From Sepiola atlantica (lineage: Eukaryota > Mollusca > Cephalopoda > Sepiida > Sepiolidae): DNA of 64,000 bases. Made by a program: the position numbers and the translations under genes. A model generated the notes under the pieces. That model did not search any database. It had not been told where the DNA came from and saw only the letters and a list, made by a program, of their open reading frames with translations. This document shows positions 29,140 to 41,126 of this stretch, piece after piece; position 1 is the stretch's first letter, and each line of letters opens with the position of its first letter. The stretch lies in contig OY744520.1 in assembly GCA_963556195.1 (NCBI GenBank), positions 1,908,001-1,972,000 on the forward strand, read 5' to 3'.

Positions 29140-32100
29140 TGGGGGAGGATGGCTTCCTTAGTCCTGATCGACAACCTTCCTAGAGTTGGAATCTCGAACA
29201 AAATATCCGGTTTGCAAACCTACAATTGCTTAAGGAGTAGATAGGTTCTACCTATCGCCGCCCTTGCACTCCTTCTTTGTTTATTAGTCAGGCGCAGAGG
29301 TAACAGCGCTGGAACACCTCTAAACACTCAGTGCCTAGCCTTGTTTCCTTACTAGGACAATGAACGCCGTTGTCTTTCTCTCTATTTGGGCAACTTGGGG
29401 AAAGTTTTTTCGTTAGTAAGTCTTACATGACCAGTCTGGGTCTCTCTTGTTTCGACAGGTTGAGGGTACAGGTTAGACAGCTTGTCTGGCTGCTGTTTCC
29501 GACTGACAGGGCAGGAACTCAAACTCTTGGGTAGCGCCAAGAACGGCTGCTCCATCATCAGTTGCATAATACCGTGGGTAGTTGTATGTGCCATGTCGTG
29601 CATGGAAAGGGACCCTGCAATTATCTCCGGTGGGCTTTCCCGAGGCCACAACCCCCATGGACCAGGTCGTGACTAATGGACTGGTTGTGTGAGCTTATTG
29701 GCACCAAACAAGTACCCACCTTGACCAATCCACTCTATAATCAAATCAAACATGCCATTACAAAGAAATAAAATCAAACCTAAACCAGACACCCAAAAAC
29801 ACTTTCGCCTCCGCCCTTGAGGCTTGCATTCTCAAATATCCGGGGACTTAGAACAAACATGAACGACGTAGACACCTTTCTCCTGACAAACTCCCCGGAT
29901 ATCCTAGCTCTTAGTGAAACTAACCGCCAATCCTCAATCTCTTCTCACCACTTTGACATGACTGACTACCTCCCACTCTACCGTAAAGACTCTGACAAAC
30001 ACATGCACGGGCTAGGAGTTTATGTTCGGAACACCCTCCCCCTGACTAGAGAACATAGGTTAGAATCAGATGACTACGACTACATGTGCTTTAGATTGAC
30101 TTTACATCACAACGTTAGTTACTTATATTTCCTATACCGCTCCCCGTCGACCCAGGACTGTACTCTGCTAAACTCTGTCTCTGAAAGCATAGATAGAGCA
30201 CTCTTAATTGAGTCGAATGCCTAGATACATGTATTTGGGGATTTTAATGCCCACCACCGCGACTGGTTGGGATTTTCTAGCCTTACTGACGCAGCCGGCA
30301 ACTCTACGTATAATTTCTCCTTAGCTCACTCCCTCTCTCAGACTGTTGATTTTCCGACCCGCATCCCCGATCGTGTGAACCAACAAGCCTCATTTCTAGA
30401 CCTCTTCTTGACCTCAATACCCGAGGCTTGTGTGACGAAAGCTCATAGCCCACTCGGGAATGCTGATCACATTGTGCTAATGATACATATCACGCTAAAA
30501 AGTCGTCTAAAAGCTGATGAACCGTTGCTCAAAACAAATAGATACTACGAGCAAGCTGATTTTGAGTCAATCAGAGATCACATCAGTGACGCCCCATGGA
30601 GGGAAACCTTCTCACTCCCTGCCAACCAGTGTGCAAACGAATTAACTGAATGGGTCAAAGCAGGCATTGAAGTCTATGTCCCCATGCGAAAATTCTTTAG
30701 CAAGCCCCACTCTCCTCAATGGTTGACTTCGGAATGTGTAGCTGCCATTTCTGAGAAGCAACAAGCATTCCGTAAATTCGGCCGCCATAAGTCAGCTACT
30801 AATAGGCATGAATTTATAGAGTCAAGAAACAATTGCAAGGCCGTGATAGTCGAAGCGAAGAGAAGGTATAATGAGTTAACAAAAAAACGCATCCAGTCAC
30901 AGAAACTAAGTACTCGCGATTTCTGGAAAATCTACAATAGTGTAGTTAATAATGGTCAATCTACGATTCCCCCACTTTCAAACCACAATGATGTCGTTTG
31001 CACGGCCACTGATAAGGCTGAACTACTTGCACAGCGTTTCGCTTCTAACTCTACTTTAGACTCAGGTAACCACACTCTCCCTGAATTACCATTGCGGACA
31101 GAAGCCACACTTGATAACCTGGTCATCACGCCATCCCAGGTCAGAGACATCATAAAAAAACCTTAACACCTCTAAAGTTTGTGGGCCTGATCTTATACCT
31201 GTAATAGTAATAAAGAAATGCTCTGCTGAACTGGCCCCTATCCTCTCCAAACTTTACAATAAATGCCTAGCCGAATATTGCTTCCCCGATAGCTGGAAAA
31301 TTGCGTCTGTGGTACCAGTCTACAAGAGTTCTGGGAATAGAACCGACACTCAGAACTACCGCCCAATCAGTCTACTGCCGATCTTTTCCAAAATCTTTGA
31401 ATCCTTAATCAATCTAGCGATAGTACGTCACTTAGTTAATGCTAAACTTCTATCTGACCGCCAGTATGGATTTAGACAAGCACGATCTACAGCAGACATC
31501 TTACGGTCATCTCTGAACGCATGTATCATACACTCGACAAGGCAGGTGAAGCTAGGGCAGTAGCGCTTGATATATCCAAGGCCCTCGACAAGGTATGGCA
31601 TAAAGGGCTTCTCCTGAAAATACGCTCATACGGTATTACTGCGCAACTACTTAATATAATTAGATCCTTCCTAAACAAAAGAAAAATCCAGGTTGTCCTC
31701 GATGGCCGTTCATCTAAGCAACATGACATAAATGCTGGTGTGCTCCAGGGATCTATTCTTGGACCTTTGTTGTTCCTGATCTATATAAACGATCTCCCTG
31801 ATGACATATTGTCTGAGATTGGTTTATTTGCTGACGACACCACGCTTTACTCTCGCCATGCTGGCAAAACAGACGCGATCATATCTGAGGCAATGGCTGA
31901 ATCCTTAGAAAATGACCTCCAGGCTGTAGTGGATTGGGGCCATAAATGGTTGGTGACTTTTAATGCCGCAAAGACTAAGCTCCTTTCCTTCAACAACTAC
32001 AAGAAGCCTCTCCAACCAACGATTGTCATGGCAAATAACACCCTACCTGAGAGTTCATCATTCAAACTCCTTGGCCTAACCTTCACAGGTAACATGAATT

Positions 32101-32757
32101 GGAACACATACATTGAAGACATTGCCAAGGCTGCCGCAAAGAAGGTTGGCTCCCTCTACCGTGCTAGTGGACTCCTTACACCTGACATTATCTTGTACCT
32201 CTACAAAGCCACCATTCGCCCATGCATGGAGTATTGTTGCCACATCTGGGCTGGTGCATCATCTACTAGTCTCTCCCTACTTCGACAAAGTCCAAAAAAG
32301 AGTCGTCAACCTAATAGGTCCCTCACTGTCAGCTAAGCTCCAGCCCCTGTCCCATCGCCGCAATATGGCATCCTTGTATTTGTTTTACAAATACTTCAAT
32401 GAATTATGCTCCGATGAGTTGGCTACTCTGGTGCCCCCTCGACGTAAATTCACTAGACTAACTCGACATTCTACTAAATCTCATTCATTCACTGTGGAGG
32501 TCCCCAGATGCCGAAGAGCATTCTACCCAAATAGCTTCTTTCCTCGTGCTGCTGACCTCTGGAACTCCCTCCCTGCCCCCTGTTTCCCGACAGTACTGAC
32601 ATGCAGAAATTTAAAACTAATGTAAACAGACATCTCGCTGCTCAGATCCCAATTTAATCTGAACCACCAATCCTTCTCCCCTTTTCCTTTTTCTCAGTAG
32701 CCCCTTGCGCTTACAGTGGCGGCCTGCCTTGTTTTGGGTGAATCATGTTAAAAAAAA
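29140..32757 (+). mobile_element. Jockey-like LINE, nearly full length, inactivated (copy 1)
   Basis: Non-LTR retrotransposon with apurinic-type endonuclease and reverse transcriptase. The 5' limit near 29140 is set by similarity with the second copy at about 50010 (both contain CTGATCGACAACCTTCCTA). The 3' end follows TTGTTTTGGGTGAATCATG and an A run at 32750-32758. The 3' UTR is shared with 14895-14987 and 41966-42055. No separate ORF1 is visible in the 680 bases before the endonuclease. Confidence 0.88.
29817..32645 (+). pseudogene. Endonuclease-reverse transcriptase of jockey-like LINE, broken
   Basis: Domain order is intact but the frame is broken at least five times. The endonuclease opens with RLAFSNIRGLRTNMND and ILALSETN. 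A TAG at 30222-30224 interrupts just before HVFGDFNAHHRDWLGF, where the second copy has CAA. VDFPTRIPDR, FLDLFLTS and NADHIVLM complete the domain. A shift occurs in the A run near 31157, before VCGPDLIP. The RT has NYRPISLLPIFSKIFE, YGFRQARST, a shift near 31505, ALDISKALDKVWH (motif A), GVLQGSILGPLLF (motif B) and FADDTTLYS (motif C, near 31829). Then come RPCMEYCCHIWAG, a shift near 32285, SFFPRAADLWNSLPAPC and a last shift near 32595. The first in-frame codon shown is TTG; no ATG precedes it, so the true start is unclear. Confidence 0.9.
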
Positions 32758-32759
32758 AT

Positions 32760-33020
32760 GTATAAGCATGTCTGTGAGTTAGTGTGTAGACGTGTTTATA
32801 ATTATACGGTTTAAAATCTGTGCAATATATTTTAGAATTCTAACTTTCATTTGATTCTTAATTTTTATCTCTCTACTAATGGTTATATATATGTATGTGT
32901 GTGCATTTGTGAAGCCCAAAAAGAAATAGAAATATGTTTATATATTTATATATATTTTCATATATTATATTTTATTTACTTTATTGTCAAAGCTAGTCAT
33001 GACTTTGTTTTTGTTTGCTT
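32760..33020. other. TA/GT-rich DNA, no gene
   Basis: ATATATGTATGTGTGTGC-type sequence near 32885; nothing else recognised. Confidence 0.5.
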
Positions 33021-33022
33021 CA

Positions 33023-33375
33023 TTTTACTTCAGTAGAAGTTCTCAGAACTCAAGAGGCCTATTTCTAGGGCAAACACTTGATCTCTATATGAGATACATA
33101 GATATTCGAATAGTTCATTAAAGCTCCCCTTTACCTTATAAACGTTGAATTAGTAAAGAAGTTAAGAACCGTATTCTCATTTTTTCAAATTGACCAGTTA
33201 ACTTGTGGTCTTTTGTTCTCATCGGATTCGAAGGCAAGAATTAATCTAGTCTGGTGTAGTATCCAGCTTAGTGTTGCTACCACAGGCAACATCACATGGT
33301 GACGGTGAACCATTCGTCGTATAAGCCAGTGCATGGTAGATATACGGAGGTAATCTTATTTACTGATCTGCGAAT
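33023..33375 (+). repeat. Direct duplication, unit 1
   Basis: Starts TTTTACTTCAGTAGAAGTTC and includes CTCTATATGAGATACATAGA, TTCAGCTTAGTGTTG-like and CGTATAAGCCAGTGCATGG segments. The same order returns 525 bases later at moderate identity. Not recognised as any named element. Confidence 0.85.
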
Positions 33376-33483
33376 ACTATGTTATTTTGAATATTTAGTT
33401 AGGGTTAATTTGTAAGGGAATATATCCCATGCCAAGTTGTCCTGACAAACTCCTGTACAGAGAAATCTTAGGTATTCAAGTTT

Positions 33484-33487
<4 letters not shown>

Positions 33488-33542
<55 letters not shown>
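33488..33542. repeat. (TA)n between the two duplicated units
   Basis: About 55 bases of TA just upstream of unit 2. Confidence 0.97.
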
Positions 33543-33544
<2 letters not shown>

Positions 33545-33547
33545 TAA

Positions 33548-33925
33548 TTTTTACTTCAGTCGAAGTTCTCAGAAATCAAGGATCCCCTTGTTGGGGCTAA
33601 CACTTAATCTCTATATGCGATACATAGATATCCGAGTGTTCAACTAAAGTTCTCCTTTACCTCTCAAACGTTAAGTTAGTAAACAAGTTAAAAACATTAA
33701 TTTTGCTCTATTCAATTGACCAGTAAACTATGTTATAGTATACCTTTCTTATTGTCTCTTGGTTTTACCGGATTCCAGGACAAGAATTCATCTAGTCTAG
33801 TGGAGTATTCAGCTTAGTGTTGTTTCTAGATGTGACATCGCTTGGAGAAGGCGCGTCATTCCTCGTATAAGCCAGTATGTAACCATATATTGCGGTGATT
33901 AAATTGTTACACTGATTATTCAATA
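33548..33925 (+). repeat. Direct duplication, unit 2
   Basis: Starts TTTTACTTCAGTCGAAGTTC and includes CTCTATATGCGATACATAGA and CGTATAAGCCAGTATG. It aligns with 33023-33375 with small insertions and deletions. Confidence 0.85.
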
Positions 33926-34555
33926 ACTTACACTTATTACAGGCCTCTCGACGCATTTTCTGGAAAATTATAGCATACAATTAATCGCGCACATATTAAA
34001 CTTAGCTTCTGGCAATTCCCTGGAAATAGTGGGAATCTTTGTCTGATCATAACGAAAGAGAGAATGGCAATTGGATTTTTTAAGATGGAGGATGTTTTTA
34101 AATACAAAATTATGTACAAAAGGATATATTCTATAACCGTTCCTTAATTTAAATATCTGCTATTGTCTTTCTAGATACGTGCTGCACAAACCCGACTTGA
34201 GAATACTGATATTTTATTATTCATGATTTAACCATAACTACCGTTCGTGATGGGGTCTTCTGTAACACAATGTGCCATTATGTTATTTACTTGTCACTAA
34301 GGCGCCAGGAAATCTACATGTTCTGGGGAGGTAACATGTAATATATGCTTCTCGTTTTGTTGCTAGAATAAAGAATGACAAGTTGAATGTAGAGCACATG
34401 GTGACTGGCAGTTTTAATCAGACCGACACTTTTAATATTCGGTCGTTCAAAAGATTCTAGACGAGTTCGTCAGTTGTGTCTTTATATGATTCTTATAACA
34501 TCTGTTTGACTTGCATCAATATTTTTCGTATCACTTGATAATTTACCGCCATTTT
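33926..34555. other. No recognisable gene
   Basis: AT-rich; nothing identified. Confidence 0.45.
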
Positions 34556-34559
34556 ACTA

Positions 34560-34850
34560 TTGGGATCATCCCTTATCAAAGCCAATAGCGACTCGAGAAT
34601 AAGTGTTAATGGGACGTTTATGATTACCAGCCGAAAGATGAATAACACTATGGGAGTACTAACATTGATCAGTACTATAAACTGTGTTGCTTATGAGGCG
34701 GGCTATGACAAGACTATATTGAAATTGGATTTGAAAACGACCAAGTTGTAATCAACAGGGAAGCAGTCCTGCAATACTGTGTTGCACAGAAAGAAACCCT
34801 TGCAAAGAAGCTATGTCCATAAAAATACGTATCGCATAAAAAATCAGTAT
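34560..34850 (-). repeat. LINE 3' fragment similar to 56165-56430
   Basis: CCCTTATCAAAGCCAATAGC, GATTTGAAAACGACCA and ACAGGGAAGCAG...ACTGTGTTGCACAG match CGCTTATCAAAGCCCAAAGG, GACGTGAAAACGACCA and GCTGGGAAGCAG...ACTGTGTTCCACAG at 56165-56390, in the same orientation. There the segment is the 3' end of a minus-strand LINE, so I infer the same here. Confidence 0.65.
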
Positions 34851-35275
34851 ATCGCTTACTTTTGTCAACCCTTCTTATGTACAAAAATGCATAACTGCTG
34901 TAAAGTGAGGCTCCTCTTACCGATATGTACTTTCTTTTGTATTTGCCCAGTTGTAATTTAAAAGCGCACTCATAGTTTCACTTTTTTAACTTCTGATAGC
35001 TAGTATATGGATGTTGTATATTATATGTATAATAATTCTGCTTGTCCCTACCTTAGTTAGTTAGCACGGCTGTAAGACTGCTAATAAGCCACGCTAAATA
35101 AAAGGGAGATAATCCACTTAAACTCGACATAGTAATATTCATACAAACTTCTTTTTTGTATATTTAAATAAGAAACAGATAAGAAGTGATTTTTCCACGG
35201 CTTCTGTCTTCATTAGAATTAGATTTAATACTACGAAATATGACATTTTTAGATGATAGTTTCATTTTATAGTAA
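34851..35275. other. No recognisable gene
   Basis: Nothing identified beyond short AT-rich runs. Confidence 0.45.
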
Positions 35276-35276
35276 A

Positions 35277-35310
35277 CTAGCAGGACCCGTGCCCCGGCGT
35301 TGTGCGGAAG
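35277..35310 (-). mobile_element. Candidate Helitron 3' terminus
   Basis: The minus strand reads CCGCACAACGCCGGGGCACG, then GGTCCTG, then CTAG followed by T. A GC-rich near-palindrome a few bases before CTRR, and insertion before T, are Helitron hallmarks. One arm is mutated, so the hairpin is imperfect. The element would extend rightwards on this strand; I did not find its 5' TC end or any Rep-helicase. Confidence 0.4.
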
Positions 35311-35684
35311 AGATATATAAGTATTAGAGTATTAATTCTTAATAAAGAAGTTGAAAAGAACCCTGAAATTACTTTAAGTGAGTAAAATGGGATTTATTCA
35401 TGTTTTAAATCAAACAAAATAGATTTATCTATGTTTTGTGTTACTGCATCCCCCCTACGATTGTAAGTAAAAGTACCCCCCCCCCCAAAAAAAAGTAAAT
35501 GTGATCCCAAAATATGCGTGAAGCTTACCAATGTCAGTTAAGGAAAATCCTTTTGGATTGAAGAATTTTTTATCCCAATCCTGAGTTCCCATTTTAATTG
35601 GAGATTGAATTTACCAAAATTTAAAAAAAGCAATGGTGGTTTCTAATGTGTTGAAAATCCATCGACTGTGGGGAAAAATAAAAA

Positions 35685-36285
35685 ATCCGCAGTCTAGAAG
35701 GATTTCTTGTTAACTGACCGAGGAGAGAAAATAATAAGTATAGTATCATAAAATTTAGTAAAACATAAAAATAAACAAAAAATAAAAATGAATTGTAAAA
35801 TCGGCAAATAGGTAAATAGAAGAAAAGTAATTTCTTTCCGTCTATTTACCTATTTGTCGGTTTTACAATTAATTTTTATTTTTTAAAAGTAAGTAAAAAT
35901 AAAAGTTAAATTAAAGTAAGTAAAAATTGCCGCAGTCTAGAAACATTTCTCCTTCACTGCCTGAGAAGAGGAGAGATTAAGTAAATTAACCTTTATGTTT
36001 AAATAAAGAGATATAGAAGTTGGGGTATCCCTAATTAATCTCATGGGAAAAAAATGCCGCAGTCTAGAAAGATTACTTCTTTACTTTCAGATGAGAGAAA
36101 AGAGTAAGTAAAGTAGGGTAGCATTTAGTAAAAATAATAATAAATCAAACAGAAATATGTTGTAAAATCGACAAATAGTTAAATAGAGGAAAATTTATAA
36201 AAAGTATAAAAAGTGCCACAATCTAGAAAGATATGTCCTGCATTGACCGAGAAGAAAAAAGATTAAGTAACAGATACTACACTGT
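35685..36285 (+). repeat. Four irregular tandem copies around a CCGCAGTCTAGAAAG motif
   Basis: The motif starts at 35687, 35929, 36056 and 36215 (the last degenerate: CCACAATCTAGAAAG). Each is followed by an A/G-rich stretch ending in AGTAA. Copies 1 and 3 also share TTGTAAAATCGRCAAATAG downstream. Irregular spacing (242, 127 and 159) suggests loss of internal parts. Confidence 0.75.
35784..35887. repeat. Inverted repeat, about 45-bp arms
   Basis: AATTGTAAAATCGGCAAATA (35793 on) pairs with TATTTGTCGGTTTTACAATT (to about 35870); arms extend to AAATAAAAAT and ATTTTTATTT. The loop is under 15 bases. Confidence 0.85.
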
Positions 36286-36318
36286 AATTTAAAGTATATT
36301 TTGAAAGACAATAATAAT

Positions 36319-36350
36319 AGAGAGAGAGAGAGAGAGTGTATGTGTGTGTG
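36319..36350 (+). repeat. (GA)n then (GT)n
   Basis: Short AGAGAG run followed by GTGTATGTGTGTGTG. Confidence 0.9.
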
Positions 36351-36359
36351 AGCGTCCCA

Positions 36360-38130
36360 GACGTAGAGAGCTGGTGGTAAAAATATAAATGAAAGAAAAA
36401 CGAAAAGAAAAGAAAAACAAAGGAAATAAATTATATTATCAGTGGAAAATCTATCCAGAAGAATTAAAATTCTGCAAAATAGCGTTGTTTTCGATAATTG
36501 TAAAGGAAAATAAGCATAGGAAAAAAAAGTAATGATTATAATAATATTTCATGGAAAAAACTACTTCTGAGGTTTTGCAATTGTTTGAGTAATGTTTGAT
36601 AAGTATGGGTGGTCAAAATCGGAAAAGTTTACCTGGCAGCGTCGTGTAAAATATATATTATGGGCACCCATAAGATATCTATGCGCAATTAGATCTTTTT
36701 AACGGAATACCTCTGTTCGTTTAACGCTGTGTTTTGTTTTAAATCAAGAGAGACGCGAGAGCGCTCTATCCCTTAATAGACTTCAAAAACGGCCTATGCT
36801 GGAAATCTCATTTTTTTGATCAATCATAACTCAAAAACCAATAAACCAAATTAGTTAGCACTTTGCACAAAATTTTTATTTGATAGGTTCTATAAGTGTG
36901 TAGAATTTCAGCATCATTAGTTATGGCAACCCAAAGATCCAGAAAGTTCAATCATGAAATCATGTAATCTGTGTGTACGTACGTAGGTACGTGCCACCCT
37001 GTATCTCATCAACTATTTGATGGATTCAGCTGAATTTTGGCAGATATAGAGATTCTAGGGTCTAGTTGATGGTATTTAAATTTCAGTTTACCATTTACCT
37101 TAGTTTTCCAGAAAATAACAAAAAACCTTAAAAATGACCAATGTATTGTATTGTTGAAAAATACAGTAAAACTTGTTTATATATTAAAAAATGGTGAAAG
37201 TTGTTTATTCTAATAAATTAAAGTGTGGAACATAAAATTAGCTAATATACAACAAGAACACCTTTATTTTCCTTAATACATAACAATGATGCTAGTGTCG
37301 TATGAATAATGGTTCCACTCGGGCGTGATTGATAAGGATACTATAAAGGTAAGTAAAATACCATTAAAAATGTTTATTGGCAATGCTTATATTTACAGTG
37401 CTAAAATAGTAACAATGTTTATATTTTTTATAAGAAAAATTCCTACCAGTAAAATACATTGTCCTGTTGTGCTCGCATACCCTTAATGACAATAAAAGTG
37501 TAAACATTTGGGAATTTCTTTGCTTTTGTACATTTAGTGTTTAGTGTATATGAATGTTCATCTTAACCCTGTTAAGGGCATATGATTTCAGTATACTGGC
37601 ATTTTTCATGGAATTAAGTTAGAAGCCTTAAAAGTGTTATGTATCTAAATGTCGAAGTGTTTATAGCAAAAATGTATAAGGTGAAGAAGAAATTGTACGT
37701 GTATCAATGGAAGATTTTTAACTGAAATGGATTCGGTATGTTATGTATGAAATTGTTAGAAGAATAAAATGAAACAAATACGGTGATCATTGTATACATT
37801 ATCCAATGTAGTTTATGTACCAGCGCTAAGCGGGAGAGTGGGAGTAGGAAAATGTTAGAGATAAGATTGTTTGCTACCATCTGTATGGAGTATGTTTTTG
37901 TGATTGTCAAATAGTGAAAATAATCATACATTTCTTCAAACACGCTCGAGTGAATAAGCTGAATAAAGTGGTGGGTCTACGATGCATGAGGTTATATTTT
38001 TACTTTCGTCAAACGTACACGGGAAAAAACGTCTCCACTTTGTGTATAAAAAAGTATAAGTAAAATATTGAAATTTACGCATTATTTCTACATATATTTA
38101 TTTATAACTTTCTTAGCCAAAACTTAAGGA
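36360..38130. other. No gene; probable old repeat around 36700-37150
   Basis: 36780-37080 contains phrases such as AATCATAACTCAAAAACCAA and CTCATCAACTATTTGATGGA that read like a decayed dispersed repeat, with no second copy in the window. 37160-38130 is AT-rich without domains. Confidence 0.45.
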
Positions 38131-38204
38131 GTGGATACGATACGCACTGACGACCTGGTTGTGCCAAGGTCCCTGGGCATGAGCTTAAACATCATCGGGT
38201 GGTG

Positions 38205-38756
38205 AGGCCACAATTTGGGAGCTTCAAGGAATGTGCAGTTACGCTCTTAGTGTCCATTACACCCAGGCCCATTCTAAACCTCTTTCTGCTTCGCGTAAAG
38301 TCGGTTCTCTCTATCGCTCCAAACATTTTATCACACCTGAGGCTATTCTCTATCTTTGAAAATATACTTTCAGACCATGTATGGAGTTCTGTTGTCATAT
38401 TTGCGCTAGCAAATCTCACTCCCATTTGAGGGTTCTTGACAAGGTGAAGAAACGTATCTGTAGTTTGATTAACCCTACTCTTTTTCTCTGTACCCTCTCT
38501 CACACAGATGTGATGTTGCTACTATCAGTCTTTTCTATAAATACTGTTATGCATGTGCACTTAATAATTGTGTGATCTATTACCTGCGTTGGTCTAGTTA
38601 TCTTCATCAATTCTCTGTTCAAATAATACATCTTTCTATTCCAGTAGCTTCTTTATAAGAACCGCAGGCTTCTTGCTGACTGTTTTCTTCCTACCTATAG
38701 ATTTCGTCTTTTCAAGACTAACGTCAATAGGCATTTCCTGACTTTGAGATAATCAT
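38205..38756 (+). pseudogene. LINE RT C-terminal fragment
   Basis: In shifting plus-strand frames: RKVGSLYRSKHFITPEAILYL, then FRPCMEFCCHIC, SHSHLRVLDKVKKRICSLINP, and near 38705 FRLFKTNVNRHFLTL. The order matches the C-terminal part of the jockey-like LINE in this window (KKVGSLYRASGLLTPDIILYLYK, RPCMEYCCHIW, DKVQKRVVNLIGPSL). It is clearly more divergent, so it belongs to a related family. Several stops. Confidence 0.75.
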
Positions 38757-39074
38757 CATTCGTTTTTGTTAGTTTATATCAAGTGGCTTCATGCTTTGTC
38801 TGGGGAGATTACCATAAAAAACGAGGTGGTAGTTACTGTAAGACTCGCATATTTAGATATAATCGATTCTATTGATTGCAAATTATTTATTTACAAAATA
38901 TATGCCTACAAACCTAATTCATCTAGGAATATTAGACGCTTTATTAACTTTAACAATAACACATACTTATACACATATGATTGCATTCAAAAGGTTGATA
39001 TGCCGTTAATCAAAATATCAAACCAACCATCTTAACTAGAAACCTAAGTAAATATGCATTTGTAATTACTAACT

Positions 39075-39111
39075 CTAACCCTAACCTTAACCCTAACCCT
39101 AACCCTAACCC
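39075..39111 (-). repeat. Interstitial telomeric repeat
   Basis: About six CTAACC/CCCTAA units with one CTTAACC variant; that is (TTAGGG)n on the minus strand, the usual animal telomere repeat. Confidence 0.95.
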
Positions 39112-39754
39112 ACCAAACCACAAAGGTGTAAGGGCTATTTTATTTCCGTATTTTGGTACTATTTATGAATCCAACAAGTATATCGCTGCGATGCTATAAT
39201 AAAATAATCGTTTACTATCACAGATAACAGCTGAAAGCGCCACTTTATTAAACTATCACTGTGTTTGATATTAAAGGATTGAAAAAATAAATATAGCAAG
39301 AAAAAAAAAACAATTAGAAAACATTTGCAAATTTCTTGGTTTCTTCAAACATTCTTTTCCAATATCAGTTGTTATCAGCAATTTGTATTTCGGTCGACTG
39401 ATTGCAGTCGGTTAAACAAAGTTTATCGACATGGCTATTAAAATGTCAGAATAGGTGCCAATCTAATATTGTAATTACGCACAAGAGTTTAATTATTCTA
39501 GATGGCTCCAGAGAACTCTATAAGAATATCTGTCTGCCGGAAGATCAGTCGCTTTGCCACGCTTAAGTTAAAAATAGTGTGTTCGTCAGTTTGTAATCTT
39601 TAAATGCGCCGATTGAATGAGCGCATATTATTGTTTTATCCTATTGGGTGTCTAGCCAGCTCCCTACCAGTTAAGTCTGGTGGGGAAAAGGGTTTAGTTT
39701 CCTATGGCTCGACTATGAAATAAAGTTGTTCGATCCTTAACTGTTTTGATATCA

Positions 39755-40320
39755 AATATGTCCAAGCGTAGTAAACTTGATATTGGTGCGATAATAGGAA
39801 CAGTTCTGAATCACATCAAGCAACGGAGGAAATAAAAATCCCGACAAATAAGTAGCGCACTGACTATACAAAAATCAACTGTTTGAGGTTTCGTCAGCGT
39901 TTTTCGTTTTTGTAGAAAAAATAGCCAATTTCCAGATCATATTGTCACGTGCAACTAAAATTTAAATGGATGTATGAAGATGAGGTGCCGAAATAGTTCT
40001 AAAACCTCTAGAAGTATAAAAAACGATGATGATGGCTGTTCGGTGGTATACAAAAAGATTTATCTATTACTGCTTCCTGAATCTCGGCGAAACTGTAACT
40101 GAAGAAAAGTATTGTTACAAAAATCGAGGAGATGCCGCATAAAATACAACCTATTTGTACCTAATTGCTCAACGGAAAAGGGATAATCCTGCTACGTAAA
40201 AATACTCAACCACAGTTGTCCTATATCACGTTGAGAAAGTTTAAAAATTAAGCTAGGAAATTCTGTCTTGCCTACCGTATTCGGCGAAACTATCGCCCAT
40301 CTACTATGACTTCTGCATTT
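39755..40320 (+). pseudogene. Possible Tc1-like transposase remnant
   Basis: A plus-strand read-through gives MSKRSKLDIGAIIGTVLNH, RQISSALTIQKSTV, IQKDLSITAS.ISAKL and ARKFCLAYR in different frames. The pattern (DNA-binding helix-turn-helix, then an R/K-rich linker, then SITAxEISAKL) recalls Tc1-type N-terminal domains. No catalytic motif is clear and the frame is broken many times. Chance similarity is possible. Confidence 0.3.
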
Positions 40321-40329
40321 TATGTAATT

Positions 40330-41120
40330 ATATTGTTATCATTTTTTTTGTGTAGAAAAACCTGTGTTTATTGTAATAGTTTTTATTTCGATTAATAAAA
40401 GATTTAAACCGAATTGAAAGTTCTAACTTCTAAATTTGGTATGTTATTGCCGGCTAGTATCTGATCAGTACAGATCAGAACGAATGACACAGAACTGACT
40501 GTTATATAAATAAAACGTTTTACATAAAGCGCCTGACATTTCCAAATGATCACTTATCTAAGTGCATGGGAACAACATCGACCCAGTCCAGGAGAATTTT
40601 GAAAAATACATCCGACACTATACTTTCTTTATTTCCCAGTCGAAAACAAATCCGATTTACTTCATTTAGACCACTAGACATGCTTCTTCTTTTTTTTTGG
40701 TGTGCTGTTGTCATGATAACAACTGTGAAACGGTTTAGGACGAGTCTAAAAGGCCGCACATAGTATTATCTAATATAAAGAGAAAAGTCAATGGGATTCT
40801 AGAAGTTACATGTAAATAGCATTGCAGCTGACCATTCTATATTTGTGTTGTGACTAGGGATTTCTTTTTTTTACTCTTGTCGCATGCTCATTGCACTAAC
40901 TATGTAATTCGCTTTAGTTTCTTTCATGAATATTCTCATTCTAGTTTGGACATTTCTTAGTATGATAGCATATTTCGTTTCTGAGCACAGCACAAGCTGC
41001 TTAGAAATTCGATACAAAGAAATTAGAAAATTATACATTTCTCTACCTGTGCCCGATTTCAAATAAATAATATAATAGATATCGAAATCTAAGTCACGTA
41101 CTACTTTGTCCATAAAACAC
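40330..41120. other. No recognisable gene
   Basis: Frames at 40550-40763 on both strands and 40871-41113 (minus) have no domain. Confidence 0.45.
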
Positions 41121-41126
41121 TGAAAA

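Noticed and set aside
29382..29676. Possible ORF1 upstream of the jockey-like LINE endonuclease
   Set aside because: The frames of 61-89 codons lie on both strands, contain no zinc knuckle or other domain, and the second copy does not keep them open.
33023..33925. Pair of LTRs
   Set aside because: The two units are only 525 bases apart with no coding sequence between them and no clear TG..CA ends; I list them as a direct duplication.
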